This document shows, one piece after another, positions 6,526-13,739 of a DNA stretch of 18,638 bases; position 1 is the stretch's first letter, and every line of letters begins with the position of its first letter. The stretch comes from Microcaldota archaeon. Its GTDB lineage: Archaea; Micrarchaeota; Micrarchaeia; Micrarchaeales; CABMGC01. A program made the translations under genes and the position numbers. Location: NCBI GenBank assembly GCA_021846005.1, contig JAJZIZ010000009.1:1-18638 (forward strand). The letters are read 5' to 3'. The notes beneath the pieces are model-generated. The model was not told where the DNA came from, did no database searches, and saw only the letters and a program-made list of their open reading frames with translations.

Positions 6526-6550
6526 CCTGCTTTGTCTTCGATTTTATCTG

Positions 6551-6636
6551 TGCAGGGGAAGAGATTCGAACTCTTGAATCCACAAAGGAAACGGGCCCTA
6601 AACCCGTCGCATTTGGCCAGGCTCTGCAACCCCTGC
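6551..6636 (-). tRNA. tRNA-Leu (anticodon UAG)
   Basis: Read on the minus strand from 6636, the acceptor GCAGGGG pairs with CCCCTGC at the 3' end, with A73 at 6551. The D-arm has GCA/TGC pairing with an AGCCTGGCCAAA loop, and the T-arm is AAGAG-TTCGAAT-CTCTT. The anticodon stem ACGGG/CCCGT encloses the seven-base loop TTTAGGG, giving anticodon UAG, which reads CUA leucine codons. The long variable arm (15 bases including a TCC/GGA stem) is the class II form expected for leucine. There is no intron, and the 3' CCA is not encoded (the genome continues CAG), so it is added after transcription. It is 86 nt long. Confidence 0.95.
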
Positions 6637-6662
6637 ATAACTTTATTATTTCTCCCAGTAGG

Positions 6663-6672
6663 TATTATATTG
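6663..6672. promoter_or_regulatory. Shared AT-rich promoter element between tRNA-Leu (minus) and serS (plus)
   Basis: TATTATATTG contains TATA-like sequence in both orientations. It lies about 30 bases before the tRNA 5' end on the minus strand, and about 50 bases before the serS ATG on the plus strand (predicted leader near 24 bases). One element, or two overlapping ones, could therefore serve both divergent genes. Confidence 0.4.
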
Positions 6673-6716
6673 TTTGTCTTATTAATTATTCTCGTAAATT
6701 CCCAAAAGATGTGAAG

Positions 6717-8024
6717 ATGCTCACAACAAAATATGTAAGGGATAATCTTGGGCAGATAAAAGCCTCAATGGAAAGAAGGGAGAGCAACTATCCTTTAGCT
6801 GAGCTCTTGCAGCTTGATGAGGAAAACAGAAAGATGCAGAAGCAGATTCAGGATCATAGATATGAACGAAACAAGGGAAGCGAAGAGATATCAAAGCTAA
6901 AAAAAGCCGGAAGCGAAGTTTCAGAGGGCAGAATAACTAACCTCGCAGAAATAAGAAAGACGATAGAGGAGTTGGAGAAGAAAGGCACGGAGGCAGAGGC
7001 AAGGCTGAATGAGCTTCTCTGGAATCTTCCCAACAGCATAGATTCTTCAGTGCCAAAAGGAAAGGACGACAGCGAAAATGTCGAGATACGAAGAGTCGGC
7101 AGAATGGAAAAAAAGACAATGAAGAGCCACGATGAAATCTTGGAAGGGATGGATCTTCTTGATCTGGAGCAGGCCGCAAAGGTTTCAGGCGCACGGTTCT
7201 ATTACCTTAAAGGCGACCTCGCACTTCTGGAGCAGGCCCTGATCCGTTTTCAAATAGATGAGCTCACAGGCAAGGGCTATACTCTCATATCGCCTCCTTT
7301 AATGCTAAAGAAGGATTATTACAGAGGAGCTACTGCCACTGGCGATTTCAGGGAAGCATTATACTTGGTGGATGAAAGCAATGAGGCAAAAGCCGAAGAA
7401 AGCTTGGAACATACCGAGAATAACCTATTCCTCATCGCCACATCCGAACATGCAATAGCTGCTTTAAACGCAGGTAAAATATTTTCAAACAAAGATCTTC
7501 CAAAGAAATTTGTGGGAATAAGCCCATGTTTCAGAAGGGAGGCAGGATCCCACGGCAAAGATACCAAAGGAATTTTCAGGGTGCATCAATTTTACAAAGT
7601 GGAACAGTTCATAATCTCAAGACAGGAAGACTCCCAACGATTTTTCGACGAGCTTCTTGCAAATTCCGAAGAGCTTGCGGTAAAATTGGGAATTCCTTAC
7701 CGCGTAGTGAACATCTGTACTGGAGATATAGGCACTGTCGCAGCAAAAAAATACGACATTGAAGGATATATGCCCGGTCAGGATAAATACAGAGAATTGG
7801 TCTCGTGCTCCAACTGCACAGACTGGCAGAGCATAAGGCTTGATATACGATACGATGAAGGCACAACAAGGAAATATGCGCACACTCTCAATTCCACTGC
7901 GATGGGGAGCACCACAAGGGCTCTTGTGGCCATAGTGGAGAACTATTATGATGCGGAAACCGGGAAGATAAAGATACCTGACGTCTTGGTTCCTTACATG
8001 AACGGAAAAAGGGAGATTGGATAA
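6717..8024 (+). CDS. serS: Seryl-tRNA synthetase (class II)
   Basis: 435 residues; charges tRNA-Ser with serine in the cytosol. It is the common SerRS type, with an N-terminal tRNA-binding coiled coil of charged heptads at about residues 25-105 and then the class II catalytic domain. Motif 2 is CFRREAGSHGKDTKGIFR (F272, R273, R274, E275), followed by HQFYKVEQF. Motif 3 is LNSTAMGSTTRALVAIVENY with R401. The frame remains open upstream to about 6450 only because it runs through the tRNA-Leu gene, so those codons are rejected. MLTTKYVRDNLGQIK is the expected SerRS N-terminus. ATG 6717 is chosen; GTG 6711 is two codons earlier. The stop overlaps the start of the release factor gene by one base (TAATG), so the two are co-translated. 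Confidence 0.96.
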   Translation: MLTTKYVRDNLGQIKASMERRESNYPLAELLQLDEENRKMQKQIQDHRYERNKGSEEISKLKKAGSEVSEGRITNLAEIRKTIEELEKKGTEAEARLNELLWNLPNSIDSSVPKGKDDSENVEIRRVGRMEKKTMKSHDEILEGMDLLDLEQAAKVSGARFYYLKGDLALLEQALIRFQIDELTGKGYTLISPPLMLKKDYYRGATATGDFREALYLVDESNEAKAEESLEHTENNLFLIATSEHAIAALNAGKIFSNKDLPKKFVGISPCFRREAGSHGKDTKGIFRVHQFYKVEQFIISRQEDSQRFFDELLANSEELAVKLGIPYRVVNICTGDIGTVAAKKYDIEGYMPGQDKYRELVSCSNCTDWQSIRLDIRYDEGTTRKYAHTLNSTAMGSTTRALVAIVENYYDAETGKIKIPDVLVPYMNGKREIG

Positions 8025-9214
8025 TGAACGATTACAGCATAATGAAGGAGCTGAAGCGCCTTAAATCCATAAGGGGTTCAGGAACAGAGCTCATCAGCGT
8101 ATACATTCCTCAGGGCTTTCAGTTAACCGAGGAAATTTCAAAGCTGAGGGAGGAATACAGCCAGTCATCCAATATAAAATCCAAGAGCACCAGGACCAAC
8201 GTGCTCGGAGCAATAGACAAGATAATACAGTATCTAAGGCTATACAAGCAGACTCCAAAAAACGGCCTTGCCATATTTTCCGGAAACATATCCGACAATC
8301 CCAGCAAGACTTCCATAGAGATATTCTCAATAGAGCCGCCGACTCCGCTTGGCGTAAATATCTACAGATGCGATTCCACATTCATGCTTGAGCCTCTGGA
8401 AATGATTCTCAGCAACCAGGAAAGCTACTGCATACTGACCATGGACGGCAGGGAAGCTACCATCGGCCTCTTAAAAGGTTCGCATATCCAGGTAGTGCGC
8501 AGGCTGAACTCCACGGCGCATGCGAAGGTAAGAAAAGGAGGGCAGTCAGCACAGAGATACGAACGCGCAATTGAAGAGAGCATACATGACTACGTAAAAA
8601 GAATCAGCGAGAGCATAAATGACGTTTATGTGCAGAACAATTTCAAGATAAAAGGATTGCTGGTAGGGGGGCCCGGCCCTGCAAAGGAAGGATTCCTCAA
8701 AGCACATACTTTAAACTATCAGATAAAGATACTTGGCACATTTGACGTAGGATACACTGACGAGTTTGGGCTGCATGAAGTGGTTGAGAAAGCCGCAGAA
8801 CTTCTGAAGGAAGAAGAAGCGGCAAAAGAGAGGAAGATCCTCGAACGGTTTATCTCCGAAAGGGTACGAAACGGCCTTGCTGCTGCAGGTTACGAAGAGA
8901 CAAAAACCGCACTTGCGAACAAGCAGGTGGATACACTAATAATAAGCGATGAGATACAGCTCCATAGGGTTACTTACCGCTGTCCTAAAGAGGATCTTAC
9001 ATTTCAAAGATTGGAATACGGAGACGAGAGGCTGCAGAAACACGAATGCGGTACAAACATGACAATAGAAAAAACGGAGGATGCCGCAGAGGAACTGATA
9101 GATCTGGCAGAATCGTCAAATGTCCATATATTCTTCGCTTCAAGTGGAAGTTCTCTTGGCAAGGAATTTCTCATGGGCTTCAAGGGCATCGGAGCCATAC
9201 TAAGGTACAAATAA
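8024..9214 (+). CDS. prf1: Peptide chain release factor aRF1 (eRF1 family)
   Basis: 396 residues; recognises all three stop codons and triggers peptide release, working with aEF1A/aPelota-type partners in archaea. Domain 1 carries the stop-codon motifs: RGSGTELISVYIP (GTx region), NIKS at residues 50-53, and YxCxxxF as Y114-C116-F120. Domain 2 has the catalytic GGQ at 172-174 within KVRKGGQSAQRYER. Domain 3 shows GPGPAKEGF and a C-terminal region with CPKEDLTF and C-terminal minidomain-like sequence (RCPKED, KHECG). All key motifs are intact. It overlaps serS by one base and is therefore part of a two-gene operon for translation. Confidence 0.97.
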   Translation: MNDYSIMKELKRLKSIRGSGTELISVYIPQGFQLTEEISKLREEYSQSSNIKSKSTRTNVLGAIDKIIQYLRLYKQTPKNGLAIFSGNISDNPSKTSIEIFSIEPPTPLGVNIYRCDSTFMLEPLEMILSNQESYCILTMDGREATIGLLKGSHIQVVRRLNSTAHAKVRKGGQSAQRYERAIEESIHDYVKRISESINDVYVQNNFKIKGLLVGGPGPAKEGFLKAHTLNYQIKILGTFDVGYTDEFGLHEVVEKAAELLKEEEAAKERKILERFISERVRNGLAAAGYEETKTALANKQVDTLIISDEIQLHRVTYRCPKEDLTFQRLEYGDERLQKHECGTNMTIEKTEDAAEELIDLAESSNVHIFFASSGSSLGKEFLMGFKGIGAILRYK

Positions 9215-9341
9215 AGTCCGCGAGGATCCAGAACTCCTGCATTATGCTAAGAAGTTTCCTCCGCGTGCCTTTTGCATAAGCTTCTTCCAGGCGCATATCC
9301 GGCCATATGAAACTTCCACTATCATGTGCCTTCCGCCAACC

Positions 9342-9351
9342 TTTTTAAAGC
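9342..9351 (+). promoter_or_regulatory. TATA box of the histone gene
   Basis: TTTTTAAAGC, centred near 9346, predicts transcription from about 9372. It is followed by a good ribosome-binding site, GAGGTG at 9380-9385, five bases before ATG 9391. The 176-base gap from prf1 otherwise contains only weak inverted repeats (AAGAAG near 9250 and CTTCTT near 9280). Confidence 0.55.
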
Positions 9352-9390
9352 TTAACATATCTAACTATCTCGGATTTAAGAGGTGTCACA

Positions 9391-9699
9391 ATGAATGATA
9401 GAGAATTCAGTTTATACGATATTGAACAATTTCTTAGGGAAGCAGGTGCCGAAAAAGTGACTGAGGACGCAGTCCTAAATCTGGAGAAAGAACTTGCCAA
9501 ACTCGCAGACAAAGTGACTGGAAAGGCGATCCGTTATGCAGCGCATGCGGGCAGGAAAAAACTGATAAAGAAAGAAGACATTCTGCTTACCAGACCTTCG
9601 TCAAGGTCGTCCCATGCCACTCATGTTTCTTACAGCAATCCGAATACCTTGAGAAGAAGGGCAAGAATGACAAATACTGCCTCAAGGCCGCACAGATAA
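9391..9699 (+). CDS. Archaeal histone with an arginine-rich C-terminal tail
   Basis: 102 residues. Residues 6 to about 67 form a histone fold: LYDIEQFLREAGAEKV (helix 1, loop 1), LNLEKELAKLADKVTGKAIRYA (helix 2) and HAGRKKLIKKEDILL (loop 2, helix 3). The AGAE-V and HAGRK-x-I-x-x-EDI blocks match HMf-type archaeal histones, which wrap DNA as dimers and longer multimers. Unlike the 65-70-residue classical forms, it carries about 34 extra residues (8 Arg, several Ser and His, ending RRRARMTNTASRPHR). Such a tail is basic and would be disordered. The last 70 bases overlap the convergent GlcNAc-1-P transferase gene, so the tail may have arisen by extension into that gene. A TATA box and GAGGTG ribosome-binding site support the start. 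Confidence 0.92.
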   Translation: MNDREFSLYDIEQFLREAGAEKVTEDAVLNLEKELAKLADKVTGKAIRYAAHAGRKKLIKKEDILLTRPSSRSSHATHVSYSNPNTLRRRARMTNTASRPHR

Positions 9700-10667
9700 A
9701 CGGTAACATCTCTTTCTGTGGCCTTTTTCAGGTTCATTACGACATGGGTAAGGCTGTATATCTTCCTGCCGTAAGGCGCCTTCATGGTGCCATCAGCCTG
9801 CCTTATTCCTAAATCAGTTACCTTGAACTTTCTCCTCAGATGGAGGAAGAATTCTATTATCCAAGGTATGAATATTATAATGCCTACTGCTTCGGCATTG
9901 CCCATTACCATTATGGCCACAAATATCGCCCCTGTTGCATACGTAAACGTATCTCCTGGTATTATCTTGGCATTTATGGCATTGAATGGCAGGAATGTCA
10001 GTACTGAAGCCACAAAGAGGGTGGAGAGCAGAGTTCCCATGTAGCTGCCAAAAATTATGGAGTAGATGAGAAATCCAAATCCTGCTATCAGTGCCATTCC
10101 AGGCTGCAGTCCGTCAAAACCGCCAAGCAGGTTCACTGCGTTAGACACAAATACGACTGCCAGCGGTATAATTACTATGGGGAAGAAAAGCCCCAGGTTG
10201 ATGTTCCCCAATATCGGTATGTCCACTGTGCTGATTCCCGCATTTATTGCCATCAGCGGAAGAGCGCCTACAAACGTGAGTACTGGCTTCTGCCATTGTT
10301 TTAGTCCCTGCCGTATGTCCATCATGTCAGTGCTTTTGACTCTCTTTCTCTGGACATTTATATCATCAAGGAATCCTACCATGGCTATAAGCATTATTGA
10401 CAGCGCCACTGCGAGAAGGTCAGATATGCCTACTACTGGAACAAAGACAAATGTGCCGCCGAAAATGTAGGCCAGTATCCCGAATATGACTCCGGCAGCA
10501 ACGGCAAGCCCCCCGCTGCTTGCCATCTTCTTAATCTTGCCCTTATTCCTGTCCTCTGCTATTATTCCTGCATTGTAAAGATACGTTATGAGGAACTGTG
10601 TTGCTACATAAGTCACTATTGCAACTATGGCTCCAGGTACCAGTACGGTCTGGAAGGTCCGATACAT
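9630..10667 (-). CDS. Membrane GlcNAc-1-phosphate transferase (Alg7/GPT-like, GT4/MraY superfamily)
   Basis: 345 residues with about ten membrane segments. It transfers a UDP-linked HexNAc-1-phosphate to a polyprenyl/dolichyl phosphate, the first step of N-glycan or other surface polymer assembly. Motifs: FLDD (D101, D102, Mg2+ binding), SNAVNLLGGFDGL (N176, N179, D185) and PGDTFTYATGA (G238, D239). GDTFTY and the NLLGGFDGL form are closer to eukaryotic Alg7/DPAGT1 and archaeal AglH than to bacterial MraY or WecA. A basic loop HLRRKFK follows, and the C-terminus is a hydrophobic helix. The start ATG 10667 lies about 26 bases from a minus-strand TATA element (10691-10697), giving a leaderless transcript. 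The 3' end overlaps the histone gene by 70 bases. The exact sugar substrate cannot be read from sequence. Confidence 0.9.
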   Translation of the reverse strand: MYRTFQTVLVPGAIVAIVTYVATQFLITYLYNAGIIAEDRNKGKIKKMASSGGLAVAAGVIFGILAYIFGGTFVFVPVVGISDLLAVALSIMLIAMVGFLDDINVQRKRVKSTDMMDIRQGLKQWQKPVLTFVGALPLMAINAGISTVDIPILGNINLGLFFPIVIIPLAVVFVSNAVNLLGGFDGLQPGMALIAGFGFLIYSIIFGSYMGTLLSTLFVASVLTFLPFNAINAKIIPGDTFTYATGAIFVAIMVMGNAEAVGIIIFIPWIIEFFLHLRRKFKVTDLGIRQADGTMKAPYGRKIYSLTHVVMNLKKATERDVTVYLCGLEAVFVILALLLKVFGLL

Positions 10668-10690
10668 GCTAGCATTTGGAAGTTGACAAA

Positions 10691-10711
10691 TTAAATACCT
10701 TTATGTATATT
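10691..10711. promoter_or_regulatory. Divergent promoter region for the GT4 and GT2 genes
   Basis: The minus-strand reading TATTTAA (10697-10691) is positioned for a leaderless transcript of the transferase at 10667. The plus-strand TTTATGTATATTC at 10700-10712 is positioned about 26 bases before a predicted start near 10732 for the GT2 gene (ATG 10756). The two boxes lie within about 20 bases of each other. Confidence 0.45.
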
Positions 10712-10755
10712 CTCTCTTAGGCTGGCAGCGGCATCTAGGCGCATTATTGGTTTCC

Positions 10756-11865
10756 ATGTATACACTTTTCGAATATATCGTCCTGAGCTTCGTTCTGATG
10801 GTATTCGCATCTATGATGCTTATAGATATCTCTGGGTTTTTTAGAACCAAGGCAAGGAATTCCAGAAGAAATTCCGGAAGAAAACCATCAACATATTCTC
10901 CAAAGACTCTTGTCATAATACCGTGCAAAGGCAGAGACTACTCCCTCCTTGATAATCTTTTATCGGTCAAGAAACAGGATTATACAAATTATAGCATAAT
11001 CTGCGTGGTAGACAGTTCTGATGATCCTGCCCTCGGATATATACGCAAAGCCGGGCTAAGGCACATAATCTCCGCATCTGACTGCTCAAACTGCAGCGGC
11101 AAAGTCAGGGCCATTAGCACTGCTCTTGAGAAATTTACCGATTATGATGTATATGTCATAGCCGATTCAGATGTGGAAATGGCAGAAGGGTGGCTTTCCG
11201 GGCTTGTTATGCCATTGCATGACAGAAAGATAGGGATCTCCACCTCTTACCCTTACTTCATGCATGTCGGCGGTTTCTGGTCCAAGGTCAAATCTGTATG
11301 GGGCCTTGTTGGGGAAGGACTCATGGAAAGCGAATATACTCGGTTCGGGTGGGGAGGTTCACTGGCATTCAGGAAGGATCTGCTCTCCGGATCAACAATG
11401 CCATTCAAGAACTCCGTGTATTCTGTCTCGGATGATATTTCACTCACAAAAATTTCAGAGCAGAAAGGACTGAAGATATTCTATGCCAGCGAACCGAGGC
11501 CGGTGGTCAAGACCAACGATAATTTTTCGGAATTCACCGAATGGGCAAACAGGCAGACTGCACTTTCCATAACAGGCAACAGAAAAAACCTATACCTCGG
11601 CATTGCATTTTATCTTTCGGAAGCCATACTCCTAGTCTCAGGCATATCGCTTTCTATATTGGTATCTCCTATCTTTCTTTTCTTGTTGCTGCATTACGCA
11701 AGAAGCGTTGTTGTCATATTGAAAAGGTCAAAACAGAAAGGCGCATATATGATGCCAATCAGCGTAATGATGCCTTTTCTATACTTATACAATCTGCTTC
11801 ACGCAAAAGACATGAAGAGCATAGAATGGCGGGGTTCCGTTTATTCGCTGCTAGGTAAGGATTGA
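10756..11865 (+). CDS. Membrane-anchored family 2 glycosyltransferase (ceramide glucosyltransferase/GT21-like)
   Basis: 369 residues. An N-terminal membrane helix (about 5-25) precedes a GT-A catalytic domain: TLVIIPCKGRD begins the fold, CVVDSSDDPA is the nucleotide-binding strand, IADSDVEM is the DxD motif (D137, D139), and VSDDISLT carries the catalytic-base acidic pair (D226, D227). FTEWANRQTALS takes the place of the QxxRW motif. Two or three hydrophobic segments follow near the C-terminus. The GWGGSLAFRKD block and the SDDISLTKI pattern are like GT21 enzymes, which glycosylate lipids at the membrane face. ATG 10756 is preferred over TTG 10747. The gene is divergent from the GlcNAc-1-P transferase, suggesting a shared role in lipid-linked glycan synthesis. 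Donor and acceptor are unknown. Confidence 0.88.
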   Translation: MYTLFEYIVLSFVLMVFASMMLIDISGFFRTKARNSRRNSGRKPSTYSPKTLVIIPCKGRDYSLLDNLLSVKKQDYTNYSIICVVDSSDDPALGYIRKAGLRHIISASDCSNCSGKVRAISTALEKFTDYDVYVIADSDVEMAEGWLSGLVMPLHDRKIGISTSYPYFMHVGGFWSKVKSVWGLVGEGLMESEYTRFGWGGSLAFRKDLLSGSTMPFKNSVYSVSDDISLTKISEQKGLKIFYASEPRPVVKTNDNFSEFTEWANRQTALSITGNRKNLYLGIAFYLSEAILLVSGISLSILVSPIFLFLLLHYARSVVVILKRSKQKGAYMMPISVMMPFLYLYNLLHAKDMKSIEWRGSVYSLLGKD

Positions 11866-11881
11866 TGCAATCCCGACTTCT

Positions 11882-13720
11882 CTATATGGCGGTATATTTC
11901 TGTTTTTCTGTCTCTGACACCTGAAGGAATTTTTTCACCGGCTCCATTATTTCACTGCATTCTGTTATCTCAACGAAATTTTCTATCAGCGATTTGTAAC
12001 TTCTCCATCCATACCTCTTGTCCATGAAGATGACAAATGCCCTGTCCGTTTCGCTTCTTACCGCTCTTCCGGCAGCTTGCGCTGCTCTTATTATTCCAGG
12101 TATCAGGTATGCATACTCGGTTCCCTTGTTGCAGAATCTTTTGTTCATGTACTCTATCTTGGCGCGTATTTCCAGGCTTGGCTTTTCCAAAGGTATGCCT
12201 ACTATTATAATTCCCTTTATGGCATTGTTTGCATAGTCTATGCCTTCGCTCATGCTGCCTCCCATGACTCCGAACATAGTCGCATTTCTGCTTTTTTTGA
12301 ATTCCTCTATGAATTTTTCCACAGCAACGCTTCTCATCTCGCTTCTCTGTATGTATTCGACCTCTTTTTTCATATTCCTGTAGACTGCATTAAGCACAGC
12401 GAAGCTCGGGAAGAAGACTGCTATGTTGCCGTTGGCAACGCTTCTCACCTCTTCTATTCTCGCCGCAATCTTTTTGTATTCGTCATTCGACCTGTTTTCA
12501 TACTTTGTTGATACCGAACCGTCCACTATGCATAGCTTGTTTCCTTTAGGAAAAGGCGATCCGAAATCCTGGGCCAACGCATTGTCAATGCCAAAAAGCT
12601 CCTTGTACATCTGCAAGGGCAGCAATGTGCCGCTCATGAATATGTTGGCGTATATTTCCTCAAACAACCCTATTGCTTTTTCAGGATACAGGCATGTAAG
12701 CGAGAATCTGAATCCCCTGCTCCCTTTTGATATTATGCTTGCAACGGACTCGTCCTTCTCATCGAGCGCCCTGAGGAAATTGGCCATGTGCATCAGCGAA
12801 GATCTTTTTGCCTTGCTCTCAGTGAGATATTCCATACCTGCCTTTTCAAGCTGCCCAGCTACAGAATCTGCGTTTTTGGTTATCTCTTCAGGTATGTCGC
12901 CATCGTGTACGAATGCTTCATTTTTTCCATCCAGCCTCCTATCTGCAATTTTGCTGAGCATGAACTGCAGGTATTCCAGATCTATGCTGCTGCCTATCGC
13001 AAGCAATTCCTTCGCAGAGGCGGCAATAGCGTTTGTACTTAAGGATGTGCTCATGTATGAAGCGGCCGAACCTAAGATATTGTGCGCTTCATCCCATATC
13101 ACTATCGCGTTTTCCAGCCTGTGCGATATCTTTTTCAGGAAGGATGCCCTCGTATACGGGTTAAGCATGTGTGCATAGTCAGCTATTATGAAATTGGCAT
13201 CTTTTGCGAGGTATGTGGCAACTTCATATGCACAGACCCCTTTCTTGAATGACTGTTCAAAAAGCGCATTATGCCCTCTGTAGCTGGCCTCTATTATCTC
13301 TTCGGTTATATTGGAATGTTCTTTCGCATTCGTGTAGAAAGAGCATTTCCTGCTGCCTACTGCCTTCTCACATCCTTTGTAGAAGGCCTCGCTTTCAAGT
13401 GCATTGATGTCAGTATTTATACAGAGGTTTCTCTTGCCCACTATATCTACATATTTTATCTTTCTGTCAAACTTTTCCCTTATCTCGCGCAATGAGTCTA
13501 CGGCTATCTTGTGCTGCGAGATCTTGGGGGTGAGAAAGAACACATCAAGGCCGTTCTCCATCGCAAACCCAAGCGCAGCGCCTATCGATGCGTCTGTTTT
13601 TCCTGTTCCTGTCGGTGCATTTACTAGTATATCTTTTCCTGAGGTCAAAGCTTCCTCTATGCTTTTCATTATGGCTTCCTGGTTCTGGCGCGGCCTTTCA
13701 AACCTGAACAAGCTCTTCAT
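11882..13720 (-). CDS. XPD/Rad3-family superfamily 2 helicase with Fe-S cluster cysteines
   Basis: 612 residues; a 5'-3' DNA helicase related to XPD and DinG, implicated in repair. Motifs in order: Q-like segment FERPRQNQ (residues 7-14), Walker A NAPTGTGKTDA (K41), DEAH box VIWDEAHNI (210-213) and motif VI QAAGRAVRSETDRAFVIFMDKRYGW. Four cysteines C100, C117, C126 and C163 lie between Walker A and the DEAH box, the position of the 4Fe-4S cluster in XPD. The arch-like insertion follows the DEAH box. FMSGTLLPL and EGIDYANNAIKGIIIVG are further SF2 blocks. It is the last gene of a minus-strand cluster, 19 bases after the aminopeptidase gene, and its stop is 16 bases from the convergent GT2 stop. 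The Fe-S cluster gives it a functional link to the suf genes, though not a positional one. Confidence 0.94.
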   Translation of the reverse strand: MKSLFRFERPRQNQEAIMKSIEEALTSGKDILVNAPTGTGKTDASIGAALGFAMENGLDVFFLTPKISQHKIAVDSLREIREKFDRKIKYVDIVGKRNLCINTDINALESEAFYKGCEKAVGSRKCSFYTNAKEHSNITEEIIEASYRGHNALFEQSFKKGVCAYEVATYLAKDANFIIADYAHMLNPYTRASFLKKISHRLENAIVIWDEAHNILGSAASYMSTSLSTNAIAASAKELLAIGSSIDLEYLQFMLSKIADRRLDGKNEAFVHDGDIPEEITKNADSVAGQLEKAGMEYLTESKAKRSSLMHMANFLRALDEKDESVASIISKGSRGFRFSLTCLYPEKAIGLFEEIYANIFMSGTLLPLQMYKELFGIDNALAQDFGSPFPKGNKLCIVDGSVSTKYENRSNDEYKKIAARIEEVRSVANGNIAVFFPSFAVLNAVYRNMKKEVEYIQRSEMRSVAVEKFIEEFKKSRNATMFGVMGGSMSEGIDYANNAIKGIIIVGIPLEKPSLEIRAKIEYMNKRFCNKGTEYAYLIPGIIRAAQAAGRAVRSETDRAFVIFMDKRYGWRSYKSLIENFVEITECSEIMEPVKKFLQVSETEKQKYTAI

Positions 13721-13739
13721 GCAAAGGCCCTGCCGTGCG

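Larger units (their letters stand above)
6215..6550. other. 336-base block without a convincing protein gene but rich in inverted repeats, 3' of tRNA-Leu
   Basis: Between the 188-aa gene and the minus-strand tRNA-Leu there is no plausible plus-strand gene. The block holds at least four clear inverted repeats: 6270-6287 (7-bp stem, GAAA tetraloop on the minus strand), 6353-6363 (CTTCT-G-AGAAG), 6437-6453 (CCATGAAA-C-TTTCATGG) and a nested hairpin at 6469-6525. The density points to a structured RNA, most naturally made on the minus strand by continuing from the tRNA. An open minus-strand frame (6440 to 6147, 97 codons) includes a protein-like stretch (GSYSLKLVEASGSRIESLRK) but starts inside a palindrome and runs antisense into the 188-aa gene. 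I did not find the conserved cores of RNase P RNA or SRP RNA. Its identity is unknown. Confidence 0.5.

Noticed and set aside
6215..6550. RNase P RNA or SRP RNA
   Set aside because: The conserved cores (GAGGAA-type CR-I, the SRP helix 8 GGAAG/AGCAG motif) were not found on either strand.
6215..6636. Integrated element at tRNA-Leu with an att duplication
   Set aside because: No integrase and no second copy of the tRNA 3' end were found in the window.
6450..6716. N-terminal extension of the serS frame, and a second plus frame at 6397-6714
   Set aside because: Both pass through the tRNA-Leu gene and the hairpin block. The SerRS family N-terminus begins at 6717.
12423..13178. 251-codon plus-strand frame opposite the helicase
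   Set aside because: It is antisense to conserved helicase sequence and consists of shadow-type Ser/Leu-rich protein without motifs.
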